Source: CmP2 sp052084925
GTDB lineage: Bacteria > Actinomycetota > Actinomycetes > Actinomycetales > Micrococcaceae
Assembly: GCA_052084925.1 (NCBI GenBank)
Contig: JBQDEV010000008.1
Location: forward strand, 124,001-188,000
Direction of reading: 5' to 3'
Length of the DNA: 64,000 bases
Each line of letters begins with the position of its first letter. The stretch's first letter is position 1. Shown piece after piece: positions 43,724 through 51,357 of the stretch. The notes beneath the pieces are model-generated. The model had not been told where the DNA came from and ran no database searches. It worked only from the letters and a program-made list of their open reading frames with translations. The translations under genes were made by a program, and so were the position numbers.

Positions 43724-43780
43724 AGAACGGACTGTACTCAGGGGCTATGCCACCGCAGGCCCTCATCCGGGAGGATCACC

Positions 43781-45382
43781 GTGCCACAATCGATGGAAGA
43801 AGGAACCGTGCTGGGGGGACGCTACCTCGTCACCTCGCATGTGCTGACCTCGGCCGACCAGGACATCGTGCTTTACGGCCGTGACCAGGTGCTCAACCGA
43901 GAGGTCACCATCCTGGTCGCCTCCTCGCAGCACGCCAGCCAGGTCGCCACCTCAGCCCGCCAGCTGGCCACCGGCGAACGTTCCTCCAGCGTCCAGGTCC
44001 TCGATCTGGGCCTCTCGGATGACCGCACCTACCTGATCGCCGCCGGCGACACCGACGTCGAGGATCTCCTGGCCCTGGTCACCGCGCACCAGGTCTACGT
44101 CGAGCCCTTCGAAACCGACACACTGGGCTCCGAGCTGTTCGGCCAGTCCCGCCAGCACGCCCCGGAAACCTATGAGGACGACGACGAATACTATTCCGAG
44201 CTCGACCAGAACCTGGCGGCGGAGCAGTCCCAGCCCCCGCGCAAGTCCAAGTTCCTCAACCGCGTCTCCGACAGCCTGAACTCCCGCCTCGGGTCCTCCG
44301 GAGCAGGTGCTGCGGGGGCAGCCGGCGCCGCCGGTGTTGCTGGTACGGCCGCCCAGTCCGGCACAAACAGCAACACCGACGATGCGGACGCATCCGAGTC
44401 GAGCACCGAGTCCACCGAGGCCCAGCCCGCGGTCGAGGTCTACGAAGACGATCCCACGGGCCCCCTCGAGCAGACCTCCGAGCCCACCCCCACCGCGCCG
44501 AACCGGTCGCTGCAGAACCGCGTCGCCTCCGCTATGGGCTCCGAGTCCGACCACGATCACGACGCCGAATACGACGACCAGTACGAGGACGATGACCGCA
44601 ACACCGCCGGCTACACCGCCGCCGGACTCGCAGGAAGTCAGCACGACCAGTACGACAACGCGGACTACGACGACGACTACGAGTATGAGTACGACGACGA
44701 GGACGAGGAGCGCTCCGGCGCTGGCAAGTGGATCGGCGCCCTGCTACTCGTCGCCGTCCTGGTCGCCGCCGTCGTGGTGGCCTTCAACATGCTCGGTTCC
44801 ACCGACCCCAGCGAGCCCGGCGACGACGACACTGTCGCCGAGGAGCCCACCGACGACGGCGAGGGGTCCGCAGAGCCCTCGCCGGAAGATGAGGGCAACG
44901 GTGATCAGCCCTCGGCCGCCGAACCCGCCATCGCCGGCATCCAGCGCGTCGTCCCCGAGAACCAGGAGCTGAACTCCGAGAACGACGGGGACCTGCCCCT
45001 GGCCGTCGACGGCGATCCGGCCACCGCCTGGCATTCGTTGTCCTTCGCCCAGGCACCGATGGGCGGCTTCGCTTCCTCCATGGCCCTCGTCGTGGAGCTC
45101 GAGGAGGAGAGCGAGATCTCCGAGATCAACGTGACCCAGAACAACGGCTCCGGCGGTAGCTTCCAGGTCATCGTCTCCGATTCCGCCGACCCGGCCGAGG
45201 GCACACAGATCGCCGAGGGCTCGTTCACCGGACCGACCTACTCGGTGCCCGTGCCAGAAACCGAAGGCGCCCCCACCACCGGCCAGTACGTCATCATCAA
45301 CTTCACCGAGCTGCCGACGCTGTCGAACAACTCGTCGAACCTGCCCTATGGTCTGCGCATCGCCGAGATCGAAGTCGGCTGA
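43781..45382 (+). CDS. Membrane protein with a kinase N-lobe remnant and extracellular beta domain
   Basis: A 533-residue protein. Residues 8-100 resemble only the N-lobe of a serine/threonine kinase (GTVLGGRYLVTSHVL, then VLNREVTILVAS) with no catalytic loop or DFG. A long Asp/Glu/Tyr-rich disordered region follows, one membrane helix (about 316-338), then an acidic linker and an extracellular discoidin-like domain (DGDPATAWHS at about 415). In mycobacteria a pseudokinase and similar extracellular domain are fused to MurJ (MviN) and bind FhaA. Here they are a separate gene, cut to the N-lobe. The GTG at 43781 has GGGAGG six bases upstream. Confidence 0.75.
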   Translation: MPQSMEEGTVLGGRYLVTSHVLTSADQDIVLYGRDQVLNREVTILVASSQHASQVATSARQLATGERSSSVQVLDLGLSDDRTYLIAAGDTDVEDLLALVTAHQVYVEPFETDTLGSELFGQSRQHAPETYEDDDEYYSELDQNLAAEQSQPPRKSKFLNRVSDSLNSRLGSSGAGAAGAAGAAGVAGTAAQSGTNSNTDDADASESSTESTEAQPAVEVYEDDPTGPLEQTSEPTPTAPNRSLQNRVASAMGSESDHDHDAEYDDQYEDDDRNTAGYTAAGLAGSQHDQYDNADYDDDYEYEYDDEDEERSGAGKWIGALLLVAVLVAAVVVAFNMLGSTDPSEPGDDDTVAEEPTDDGEGSAEPSPEDEGNGDQPSAAEPAIAGIQRVVPENQELNSENDGDLPLAVDGDPATAWHSLSFAQAPMGGFASSMALVVELEEESEISEINVTQNNGSGGSFQVIVSDSADPAEGTQIAEGSFTGPTYSVPVPETEGAPTTGQYVIINFTELPTLSNNSSNLPYGLRIAEIEVG

Positions 45383-45406
45383 CCGCCCACCCCACCCGTG
45401 AGCCGC

Positions 45407-45443
45407 GCCGTGCCGTCGTCGGAATAGTCCACGACGGCGCGGC
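45407..45443 (+). terminator. Hairpin after the pseudokinase-like gene
   Basis: Arms at 45407-45419 and 45431-45443 pair with one mismatch around an 11-base loop, 25 bases past the stop. No U-tract follows, only GTTATGG. It separates this gene from trxB. Confidence 0.55.
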
Positions 45444-45499
45444 GTTATGGCCCATGAACTCATTCGCAACACCCCTCCACGAGCCCGAAGGAACCCCTG

Positions 45500-46462
45500 T
45501 TGACTGATACCGCCCCCGCGTCCGAGAACGTCCACGACGTCGTCATCATCGGCTCCGGTCCGGCCGGCTACACCGCCGCCATCTACACGGCGCGCGCTTC
45601 GCTGAACCCCGTGGTGTTCACCGGGTCGGTGACCGCGGGCGGCGAGCTGATGAACACCACCGACGTCGAGAACTTCCCCGGCTTCCCCGATGGCATCCTC
45701 GGCCCTGAGCTGATGGGCCACCTCGAGGCGCAGGCCCGCCGGTTTGGCGCGGACATCCAGTACGAGGACGTCGTCGAGGCCGACCTCCAGGTACAGCCCA
45801 AGAAGTTGACCCTCGGCAACGGGGATGTCCATTACGCCCAGTCCGTCATCCTCGCCACTGGCTCCGCCTATCGTGAACTGGGTCTCGACGGCGAGAAGCG
45901 CTTCTCCGGGCACGGAGTCAGTTGGTGCGCCACGTGCGACGGCTTCTTCTTCCGTGACCAGAACGTCGCCGTCGTGGGCGGTGGCGACTCCGCCATGGAG
46001 GAGGCCCTCTTCCTCACCAAATTCGCCGACAAGGTCACTGTGATCCACCGTCGCGATGAGCTGCGCGCCTCACAAATCATGGCCGATCGCGCCATGCAGC
46101 ATCCCAAGATCGAGTTCCTCTGGAACACCGGGGTCGAGGACCTTACCGGAGAGGACAAGCTCCAGACGGCTCACCTACGCGATCTGAAGACCGGAGAGGC
46201 CTCCACCCTGGACGTCACCGGCCTGTTCGTCGCCATCGGTCAGGACCCGCGCACAGAGCTCGTCAAGGGCCAGGTAGACCTACAGGCCGACGGCACCATC
46301 GTCGTCGACGGCCGCACCTCGAAGACGTCACTCCCCGGTGTTTTCGCCGCCGGTGACGTCATCGATGGCACCTACCGCCAGGCCATCACCGCTGCCGGCT
46401 CTGGCTGCGTTGCTGCACAGGACGTCGAGCATTACCTCGCGGATCTCCACGACGCCCGCTGA
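45500..46462 (+). CDS. trxB: Thioredoxin reductase
   Basis: A 320-residue FAD/NADPH enzyme. GSGPAGYTAAIYTARA binds FAD, WCATCDG holds the redox cysteines C143 and C146, VVGGGDSAMEEALFL binds NADPH, and GVFAAGDVIDGTYRQ closes the FAD domain. It reduces TrxA, encoded 35 bases downstream. The start is a TTG at 45500 after an AAGGA site; the first in-frame ATG would remove the FAD motif. The pair lies next to parB as in many actinobacteria. Confidence 0.96.
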   Translation: MTDTAPASENVHDVVIIGSGPAGYTAAIYTARASLNPVVFTGSVTAGGELMNTTDVENFPGFPDGILGPELMGHLEAQARRFGADIQYEDVVEADLQVQPKKLTLGNGDVHYAQSVILATGSAYRELGLDGEKRFSGHGVSWCATCDGFFFRDQNVAVVGGGDSAMEEALFLTKFADKVTVIHRRDELRASQIMADRAMQHPKIEFLWNTGVEDLTGEDKLQTAHLRDLKTGEASTLDVTGLFVAIGQDPRTELVKGQVDLQADGTIVVDGRTSKTSLPGVFAAGDVIDGTYRQAITAAGSGCVAAQDVEHYLADLHDAR

Positions 46463-46497
46463 ACTTCACCCCTCCACCCCGATACCAAGGAGACACC

Positions 46498-46821
46498 ATG
46501 AGCACCATCGACGTCACCGATCAGGACTTCCAGCAGAAGGTCCTCGAGTCCGACAAGCCTGTGCTCGTCGACTTCTGGGCCGAATGGTGCGGTCCCTGCC
46601 GCATGCTGACCCCGGTTCTGGAAAAGATGGCTGACCAGTACGCAGACAAGATCACCGTGGCTAAGGTGAATGTCGACGAGAACCCCGGAATCGCCTCCCA
46701 GTATGGCATCACCAGCATTCCAGCTGTCTTCGCCTTCAAGGGCGGGGAGAAGGTCGCCACCAGCATCGGCGCCAAGCCGCAGCAGGCCCTCGAAGCCGAG
46801 TTCGCTGACCTGCTGCAGTAA
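46498..46821 (+). CDS. trxA: Thioredoxin
   Basis: A 107-residue thioredoxin. VLVDFWAEWCGPCRML carries the active-site C31 and C34, and the cis-proline segment ITSIPAVFAFKGG lies near residue 73. It is the substrate of the preceding trxB. An AAGGAG site lies just before the ATG. The gene ends at a strong bidirectional hairpin shared with parB. Confidence 0.97.
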   Translation: MSTIDVTDQDFQQKVLESDKPVLVDFWAEWCGPCRMLTPVLEKMADQYADKITVAKVNVDENPGIASQYGITSIPAVFAFKGGEKVATSIGAKPQQALEAEFADLLQ

Positions 46822-46850
46822 ACAGCCTACTTCTCATCACCGAGACAAAT

Positions 46851-46881
46851 GCGGGGCCCGATCCTGAGGATCGGGCCCCGC
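46851..46881. terminator. Bidirectional terminator between trxA and parB
   Basis: A perfect 14-base-pair stem (GCGGGGCCCGATCC and its complement) with a 3-base loop. It lies 30 bases past the trxA stop and 27 past the convergent parB stop. The short tails are not U-rich, but the stem is very stable and placed to serve both genes. Confidence 0.8.
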
Positions 46882-46907
46882 GTTATGTCCCAAGGCCGCA
46901 GAAGCGC

Positions 46908-48122
46908 TTAGCCCTGATCCTCACGCTTGGAAGGCTGGAGGATGTCCATAATGCGGTTCAGATCTTCTACAGAGGCGAAGTCGATGGAAATCTTCCCCTT
47001 CTTCGCACCCAGGCTGATCTTGACGGTAGTGTCCAATTCATCAGTCAGTGTCGACGCGAGGTATTCGAAGCGCTCGTTCTGCACCGGCGTTGACCGCGAC
47101 GCACGACGTCGTACGCCAGTACCATTGACAGTCAGTGCAACCAGCTCTTCGGTCGCGCGTACCGACAAGCCCTCATTCATCACCCGTTGAGCAATTCGCT
47201 CCATCGTCGCCTCGTCGTGTAACCCAAGCAATGCTCGCGCATGCCCGGCCGAGAGGACGCCCGAAGCGACGCGGCGCTGTACCAACGGAGGAAGCTTCAT
47301 GAGTCGTAGGGTATTCGAGATCTGTGGCCGCGATCGACCGATCCGCTCGGAGAGCTCGTCCTGAGTGCAGTTGAAATCACGCAACAGTTGCTCATACGCC
47401 GCAGCCTCCTCCAACGGATTCAGCTCACTCCGGTGAATGTTCTCCAGGAGAGCGTCTCGCAGCAGATCCTCGTCTGCAGTGTGGCGAATAATGACCGGTA
47501 TTTCGGTCAGGCCAGCGGCACGCGACGCGCGCCAACGTCGCTCACCCATGACCAATTCATAGTTCACGCCATTAGTTGGCCTTACAACTATTGGTTGGAG
47601 AACGCCGACTTCTCGAATCGACGCAATCAACTCATCCATGTCTTCTTCGTTAAAGACATCCCTCGGCTGTCGAGGGTTCGGGACGATGTCATCGATCGGC
47701 AGGGTACGGAGAACCGGTGCGTTATCGGTCGGCACCGACGTCGCCACTTCAGCGGCTTCCCTTCTTGGCGTGGATCGATTCAGGGGATTCGGCATCTCGC
47801 GACGAACAGGTCCACGCTCGTGGGCCGGCTTCCTGCGATTCGCGCTGGGTGCTTCCGGGAAGAAGATGTCAACGGGGCGCCTGGTTTCACGTGGAACGTT
47901 GCTGTCGTTTGCCTCCGTCGTCTCATCGGCAAGGTATCTGTCCGCAACCGATGTCGGCGAGCTTGCGCCGGCGGCCACGGCGTTCTCGTTCTCAGCGGTT
48001 GAGTATTCGTCAGCCTCTGATTGATCTTCAGTCGTCGCTTCTGGCTGCTCTACGGCCGAAGTATCTTGAATAAGCGCGCTGAGTCCTCGACCTAGCCCGC
48101 GACGGGCTTTTTTCTGTGACAT
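46908..48122 (-). CDS. parB: Chromosome partitioning protein ParB
   Basis: A 404-residue centromere-binding CTPase. RRGLGRGLSALIQ opens it. A polar region of about 125 residues, longer than usual, follows. LPIDDIVPNPRQPRD (from residue 141) and GERRWRASRAAG (about 193-204) are the CTP-binding motifs, and LSERIGRSRPQISNTLRLMKLP is the parS-reading HTH; the dimerisation domain ends it. The ATG at 48122 is six bases past GGAGG; an adjacent ATG at 48125 is also possible. One parS site overlaps its upstream leader and another lies in its own coding region. Confidence 0.95.
   Translation of the reverse strand: MSQKKARRGLGRGLSALIQDTSAVEQPEATTEDQSEADEYSTAENENAVAAGASSPTSVADRYLADETTEANDSNVPRETRRPVDIFFPEAPSANRRKPAHERGPVRREMPNPLNRSTPRREAAEVATSVPTDNAPVLRTLPIDDIVPNPRQPRDVFNEEDMDELIASIREVGVLQPIVVRPTNGVNYELVMGERRWRASRAAGLTEIPVIIRHTADEDLLRDALLENIHRSELNPLEEAAAYEQLLRDFNCTQDELSERIGRSRPQISNTLRLMKLPPLVQRRVASGVLSAGHARALLGLHDEATMERIAQRVMNEGLSVRATEELVALTVNGTGVRRRASRSTPVQNERFEYLASTLTDELDTTVKISLGAKKGKISIDFASVEDLNRIMDILQPSKREDQG
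47884..47897 (+). other. parS site 1 (inside parB)
   Basis: GTTTCACGTGGAAC, one base from the fully symmetric parS core GTTTCACGTGAAAC. It lies in the parB coding region; on the coding strand it reads VPRET. Confidence 0.9.
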
Positions 48123-48152
48123 CATGTACCTCCAATCCGCAATTCTAGTCGT

Positions 48153-48166
48153 GTTCCACGTGAAAC
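48153..48166 (-). other. parS site 2 (parB leader)
   Basis: GTTCCACGTGAAAC with outer T and A, giving the full 16-base TGTTCCACGTGAAACA. It lies 31 bases upstream of the parB ATG, so ParB binding could repress its own gene. Confidence 0.92.
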
Positions 48167-48323
48167 ACGACTGGGACATCGGGTCAGTTTCTTGATACCG
48201 CCGTCTTCGAACTGTAGTTAGACCATACCTATCACCCGTGCCAGTATCGGCTCAGCCCACCACTCACCAGGAAGTAGTAACGACCCAAAAGAACCATGAC
48301 ATGCTCGCTTTGACCAAGGCCAT

Positions 48324-48337
48324 GTTCCACGTGAAAC
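48324..48337 (-). other. parS site 3
   Basis: GTTCCACGTGAAAC, 171 bases from site 2, in the parB-parA spacer. Same core and orientation as site 2. Confidence 0.9.
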
Positions 48338-48502
48338 GTTCGCGCGCACGCAAGGTGTAGGCCCGCGAAAGATCCCAGTACCCCGGTCGACCGAACTACT
48401 CGACTGCAGTACCCATTCAGGCAGTAAACTATCGATCGGCACCACACCTGCGAAGCAATCTGCGATCACACCGGAATTAATGCCAAGCGATCAAGTGGTG
48501 TG

Positions 48503-48516
48503 GTTTCACGTGGAAC
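48503..48516 (+). other. parS site 4
   Basis: GTTTCACGTGGAAC, 179 bases from site 3. The remaining sites up to parA all have this orientation. Confidence 0.9.
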
Positions 48517-48681
48517 ACGAACATCCGTGCCGGTCCCCAATGTCTACCACGACCAGATGTCCCCGGGTTTACCGACACGATGATCAGAAGTCAACCCCGC
48601 GATAGACCACTTCGTGCAGCGGATGGAGCCATCCCACCAAGTCAAGCCGCATGGACAATGCGAACTCTCTGTAAGGATCTT

Positions 48682-48695
48682 GTTTCACGTGGAAC
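48682..48695 (+). other. parS site 5
   Basis: GTTTCACGTGGAAC preceded by T, 179 bases from site 4, in the non-coding spacer. Confidence 0.9.
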
Positions 48696-48778
48696 TCACA
48701 CCGGGCACAGTGCCCTGACTTTTGGGACTTACGCTGCCGTCATGCGATCTCGTTCCGGGAACGAATGTCATCCGCGAT

Positions 48779-48792
48779 GTTTCACGTGGAAA
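48779..48792 (+). other. parS site 6, degenerate
   Basis: GTTTCACGTGGAAA differs from the other sites at the last base, with AAAC shifted by one. It may be a weaker ParB site or a decayed copy. Confidence 0.6.
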
Positions 48793-48932
48793 CCTCGTAC
48801 CCGATTGGAGTCCACACTGAATGGCTGGCTGCCTATGTCCAACGTACTGACAAAGTAATGCCAAGACGCTGTCGGACATGCGGTGCTATTCAAAGCACAG
48901 AGAATGGGGACCAACGGTGTAGTGGACTCTTG

Positions 48933-48946
48933 GTTTCACGTGGAAC
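48933..48946 (+). other. parS site 7
   Basis: GTTTCACGTGGAAC, 154 bases after the degenerate site 6, in the parB-parA spacer. Confidence 0.9.
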
Positions 48947-49062
48947 ATTCGTGGGTATAAGTCTTGGGGTGGCTCTCCACGGAGTATCCCACTTCAGAAC
49001 GGGGATCGACTTGGTTCGAGTCGGCACTCTCGATCTCAACTCCATGGGCCCGTTGACACAAA

Positions 49063-49090
49063 AAAGGCATCCACCGAAGTGGATGCCTTT
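49063..49090 (-). terminator. Intrinsic terminator of parA
   Basis: A 12-base-pair perfect stem (AAAGGCATCCAC and complement). In minus-strand RNA the loop is UUCG, and a run of U residues (TTTTTTGTG) follows, a classic rho-independent terminator. It lies 83 bases past the parA stop and about 940 bases before parB, so parA and parB are transcribed separately. Confidence 0.9.
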
Positions 49091-49153
49091 CCATAAAATA
49101 GCTACCAGTGGCCATGGAACGAACTGCCTAAACAATTAACCCTAGGGCCAGCG

Positions 49154-49167
49154 TTTCACGTGGAACA
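49154..49167 (+). other. parS site 8 (abutting the parA stop)
   Basis: GTTTCACGTGGAAC ends five bases before the parA stop codon at 49173, between parA and its terminator. Confidence 0.9.
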
Positions 49168-49172
49168 ACGAA

Positions 49173-50135
49173 CTACGTAGGAGCCCCACGTTCTGCAATT
49201 TCAGCTGCAGCCTCACGATAACTCAAGGCTCCACTGGACTGGGGATCATAGGTAAGTACACTCTGTTGGAAACTAGGCGCCTCAGAGATCCGCACATTGC
49301 GGGGAATAACAGCGCCGAGAACCTCCGTGGGGAAGTACTCCCGAACCTCGTCGGCTACCTGAGTAGCTAAGCGTGTACGGCCGTCATACATCGTCAACAA
49401 AATCGTCGATACCCGAAGATCGGCGTTGAGGTGCTTTTGAATCATATTGATGTTTTTCACCAGCTGAGAAAGCCCCTCCAGCGCATAATACTCAGTCTGG
49501 ATCGGAATGAGCACTTCAGTCGCCGCTACGAAAGCATTCACTGTGAGGAGGCCCAGGCTCGGAGGGCAATCGATGAAAATGTAATCGAGCCGCTCCAGCC
49601 CCTGCTGCTCACGGTATGTGAAGTACGAGGCTAATGCACGAGACAGGCGCTGCTCACGTGCAACGAGAGAAACAAGTTCAATTTCGGCTCCAGCAAGTTC
49701 AATTGTGGCGGGAGCAACTTGGAGACCGTCGATATCGGGACAGTCTTGCACGACATCCTGGATCTCAAGATCATCCAAGAGCACATCATAGATGGAGTTC
49801 TCGTCCGAACCGTGAGGGATATTCAACGCGGTCGAGGCATTGCCCTGAGGGTCGATGTCAATGACGAGTACATTCATACCTGCTCGAGCCATGGCTGCCG
49901 AAAGGTTGACGGTAGTCGTGGTCTTACCCACGCCACCTTTCTGGTTCGAGATCGTAAAGGTGCGCGTCGAGTCCGGCTTGGGAAGCCGTTTGCCTTTGAG
50001 CTTCTGACGACGCAGATTCTCCGCGGCGAGTTCACGAGCCAGGGGAGTCAGCGAGTCCAGACTCGATTCAGAGTCTCGTTGTGTTTCACGTGGAACACTC
50101 GCTTTATCGCTCAATTGCGCCTCCTGGTTACTCAT
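49173..50135 (-). CDS. parA: Chromosome partitioning ATPase ParA
   Basis: A 320-residue ParA/Soj-type ATPase that positions ParB-parS complexes. The deviant Walker A is KGGVGKTTTTVNLS (about residues 66-79), IDIDPQGNAST is switch I, and YIFIDCPPSLGLLTVNA is Walker B. The 60 residues before the fold are polar. The ATG at 50135 follows GGTGG five bases upstream; a GTG at 50144 is the alternative. The N-terminal VPRET is encoded by a parS site. rsmG lies 32 bases upstream. Confidence 0.96.
   Translation of the reverse strand: MSNQEAQLSDKASVPRETQRDSESSLDSLTPLARELAAENLRRQKLKGKRLPKPDSTRTFTISNQKGGVGKTTTTVNLSAAMARAGMNVLVIDIDPQGNASTALNIPHGSDENSIYDVLLDDLEIQDVVQDCPDIDGLQVAPATIELAGAEIELVSLVAREQRLSRALASYFTYREQQGLERLDYIFIDCPPSLGLLTVNAFVAATEVLIPIQTEYYALEGLSQLVKNINMIQKHLNADLRVSTILLTMYDGRTRLATQVADEVREYFPTEVLGAVIPRNVRISEAPSFQQSVLTYDPQSSGALSYREAAAEIAERGAPT
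50083..50096 (+). other. parS site 9 (inside parA)
   Basis: GTTTCACGTGGAAC with outer T and A, near the 5' end of parA. On the coding strand it reads VPRET, the same peptide as at site 1 in parB. Confidence 0.92.
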
Positions 50136-50166
50136 ACGATCCACCCAGAGTCTAGTCGATCGACGA

Positions 50167-50835
50167 TCAGCCGACTGGGACCCGGATTATAGTTGTAGCT
50201 TCGACTAATACGTCATGGCCGGCAAGAACAATCTCCGGATCCTTGCACCGAAACTTCTTGAGAGCCTTTTGCGCCGAGGCGATCTCATCCGGGGCGCTAC
50301 GTCCCTTGATAGCCAAAAGCTCCCCAGACCCCGAGAGAAGCGGAATCGTGAGCGGCAATAGCGACTTCAGAGCCGATACGGCGCGTGCCGTAACGACATC
50401 GACGTCTATGTTGCCGGCGATCTGTTCTGAACGAGCACGAACGACATCAACATTCTCTAGGCCAAGATCCTCAACGACCATATCCAGCCACACAACGCGA
50501 CGTTCCAAGGGCTCAATGAGGATCAGCTGAGTATCCGGACGCGCGATAGCGAGGGCCAACCCTGGTAGGCCGGCGCCGGAGCCAACATCAGCTACCAAGG
50601 CACCTTCAGGGATCAGTTCCTCGATGACTGCACAGTTGAGCACATGGCGGTCCCATAGGCGCGGTACTTCTCGCGGACCCAGCAGGCCCCATTCAATCCC
50701 GGTCGTGGACAGATGATGCACATAACGTTCAGCAACCTCGGAGAAGTCGCCGAAGATCGCTTCAACAGCAGACTGCGTCTCGGGGGAGGTTGATGCCAGC
50801 AAGACATCAATGGTTTCGTGCTCAGCCTCAGTCAT
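50167..50835 (-). CDS. rsmG: 16S rRNA (guanine-527-N7)-methyltransferase RsmG
   Basis: A 222-residue Rossmann-fold methyltransferase. ADVGSGAGLPGLALAIARP binds S-adenosylmethionine, LIEPLERRVVWLD follows, and VVTARAVSALKSLLPLTIPL is the family core. It methylates G527 in 16S rRNA; loss gives low-level streptomycin resistance in other bacteria. It lies three bases from jag and 32 before parA, in the conserved yidC-jag-rsmG-parA order. Confidence 0.95.
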   Translation of the reverse strand: MTEAEHETIDVLLASTSPETQSAVEAIFGDFSEVAERYVHHLSTTGIEWGLLGPREVPRLWDRHVLNCAVIEELIPEGALVADVGSGAGLPGLALAIARPDTQLILIEPLERRVVWLDMVVEDLGLENVDVVRARSEQIAGNIDVDVVTARAVSALKSLLPLTIPLLSGSGELLAIKGRSAPDEIASAQKALKKFRCKDPEIVLAGHDVLVEATTIIRVPVG

Positions 50836-50838
50836 GAA

Positions 50839-51357
50839 TTACTCTCCCGAGGTCACAACAACGTGACGTCGTGACGCCTCGCCCTCGGATTCACTCACCA
50901 GGCCCGCGTCTGCGATGACGTCATGAACGATCTTCCGTTCGTAGGCGCTCATCGGCTTCAGATGAACCGAATCTTCGCCGCCGTTCTTTACACGTTCGAT
51001 TGCTTCCTCAGCAAGAGTCGTGAGTTCCTTGGCGCGTTCATCGCGGTATCCGGCGATGTCTAGGATCAAACGGGAGCGATTACCGGTGGACGACAGTACT
51101 GCCAACCGGACAAGTTCCTGAAGAGCTTCAAGGCCTTTGCCCTTATCGCCAATCAGATCCTGGAGACGCTCGTTCTGCTGCTCTGCCAGCACCGACAGGT
51201 AAATCCGACCATTACGGATCTCAATATCGATGTCGCCATCGATGTCAGCGATGTCGAGGAGCTCCTCGATGTAATCGGCTGCCAGATCACTCTCTTCATC
51301 CACCGAGGTGGAGGTCGTCTCTTCGACGTCCTCAGCGGTCAACGTTTCTTCGCTCAT
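50839..51357 (-). CDS. jag: KH/R3H-domain RNA-binding protein Jag
   Basis: A 172-residue protein. An acidic N-terminus is followed by a KH-type segment (IYLSVLAEQQNERLQDLIGDKGKGLEALQELV) and a C-terminal R3H domain (RERAKELT-like RDERAKELTTLAEEAIERV, MSAYERKIVHDVIAD). Jag/SpoIIIJ-associated proteins bind RNA and influence the cell wall. The Jag_N domain seen in firmicutes is missing. It overlaps the yidC stop by four bases. Confidence 0.92.
   Translation of the reverse strand: MSEETLTAEDVEETTSTSVDEESDLAADYIEELLDIADIDGDIDIEIRNGRIYLSVLAEQQNERLQDLIGDKGKGLEALQELVRLAVLSSTGNRSRLILDIAGYRDERAKELTTLAEEAIERVKNGGEDSVHLKPMSAYERKIVHDVIADAGLVSESEGEASRRHVVVTSGE

Larger units (their letters stand above)
48123..49172. 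other. Non-coding spacer between parB and parA holding a parS array
   Basis: About 1 kb without a credible gene. Reading frames at 48580-48858, 48765-49139 and 48218-48469 run straight through parS sites and match no family. The block contains seven parS sites (48153 to 49167), the parA terminator (49063-49090), and two other perfect short palindromes (GGGCACAGTGCCC at 48703-48715 and TCGTTCCGGGAACGA at 48750-48764). The base composition is lower in G+C than the flanks. It looks like a centromere on which ParB loads. Confidence 0.8.

Noticed and set aside
48765..49139. 124-codon frame in the parB-parA spacer
   Set aside because: It runs through two parS sites and the arm of the parA terminator and matches no family; the spacer is better read as non-coding.
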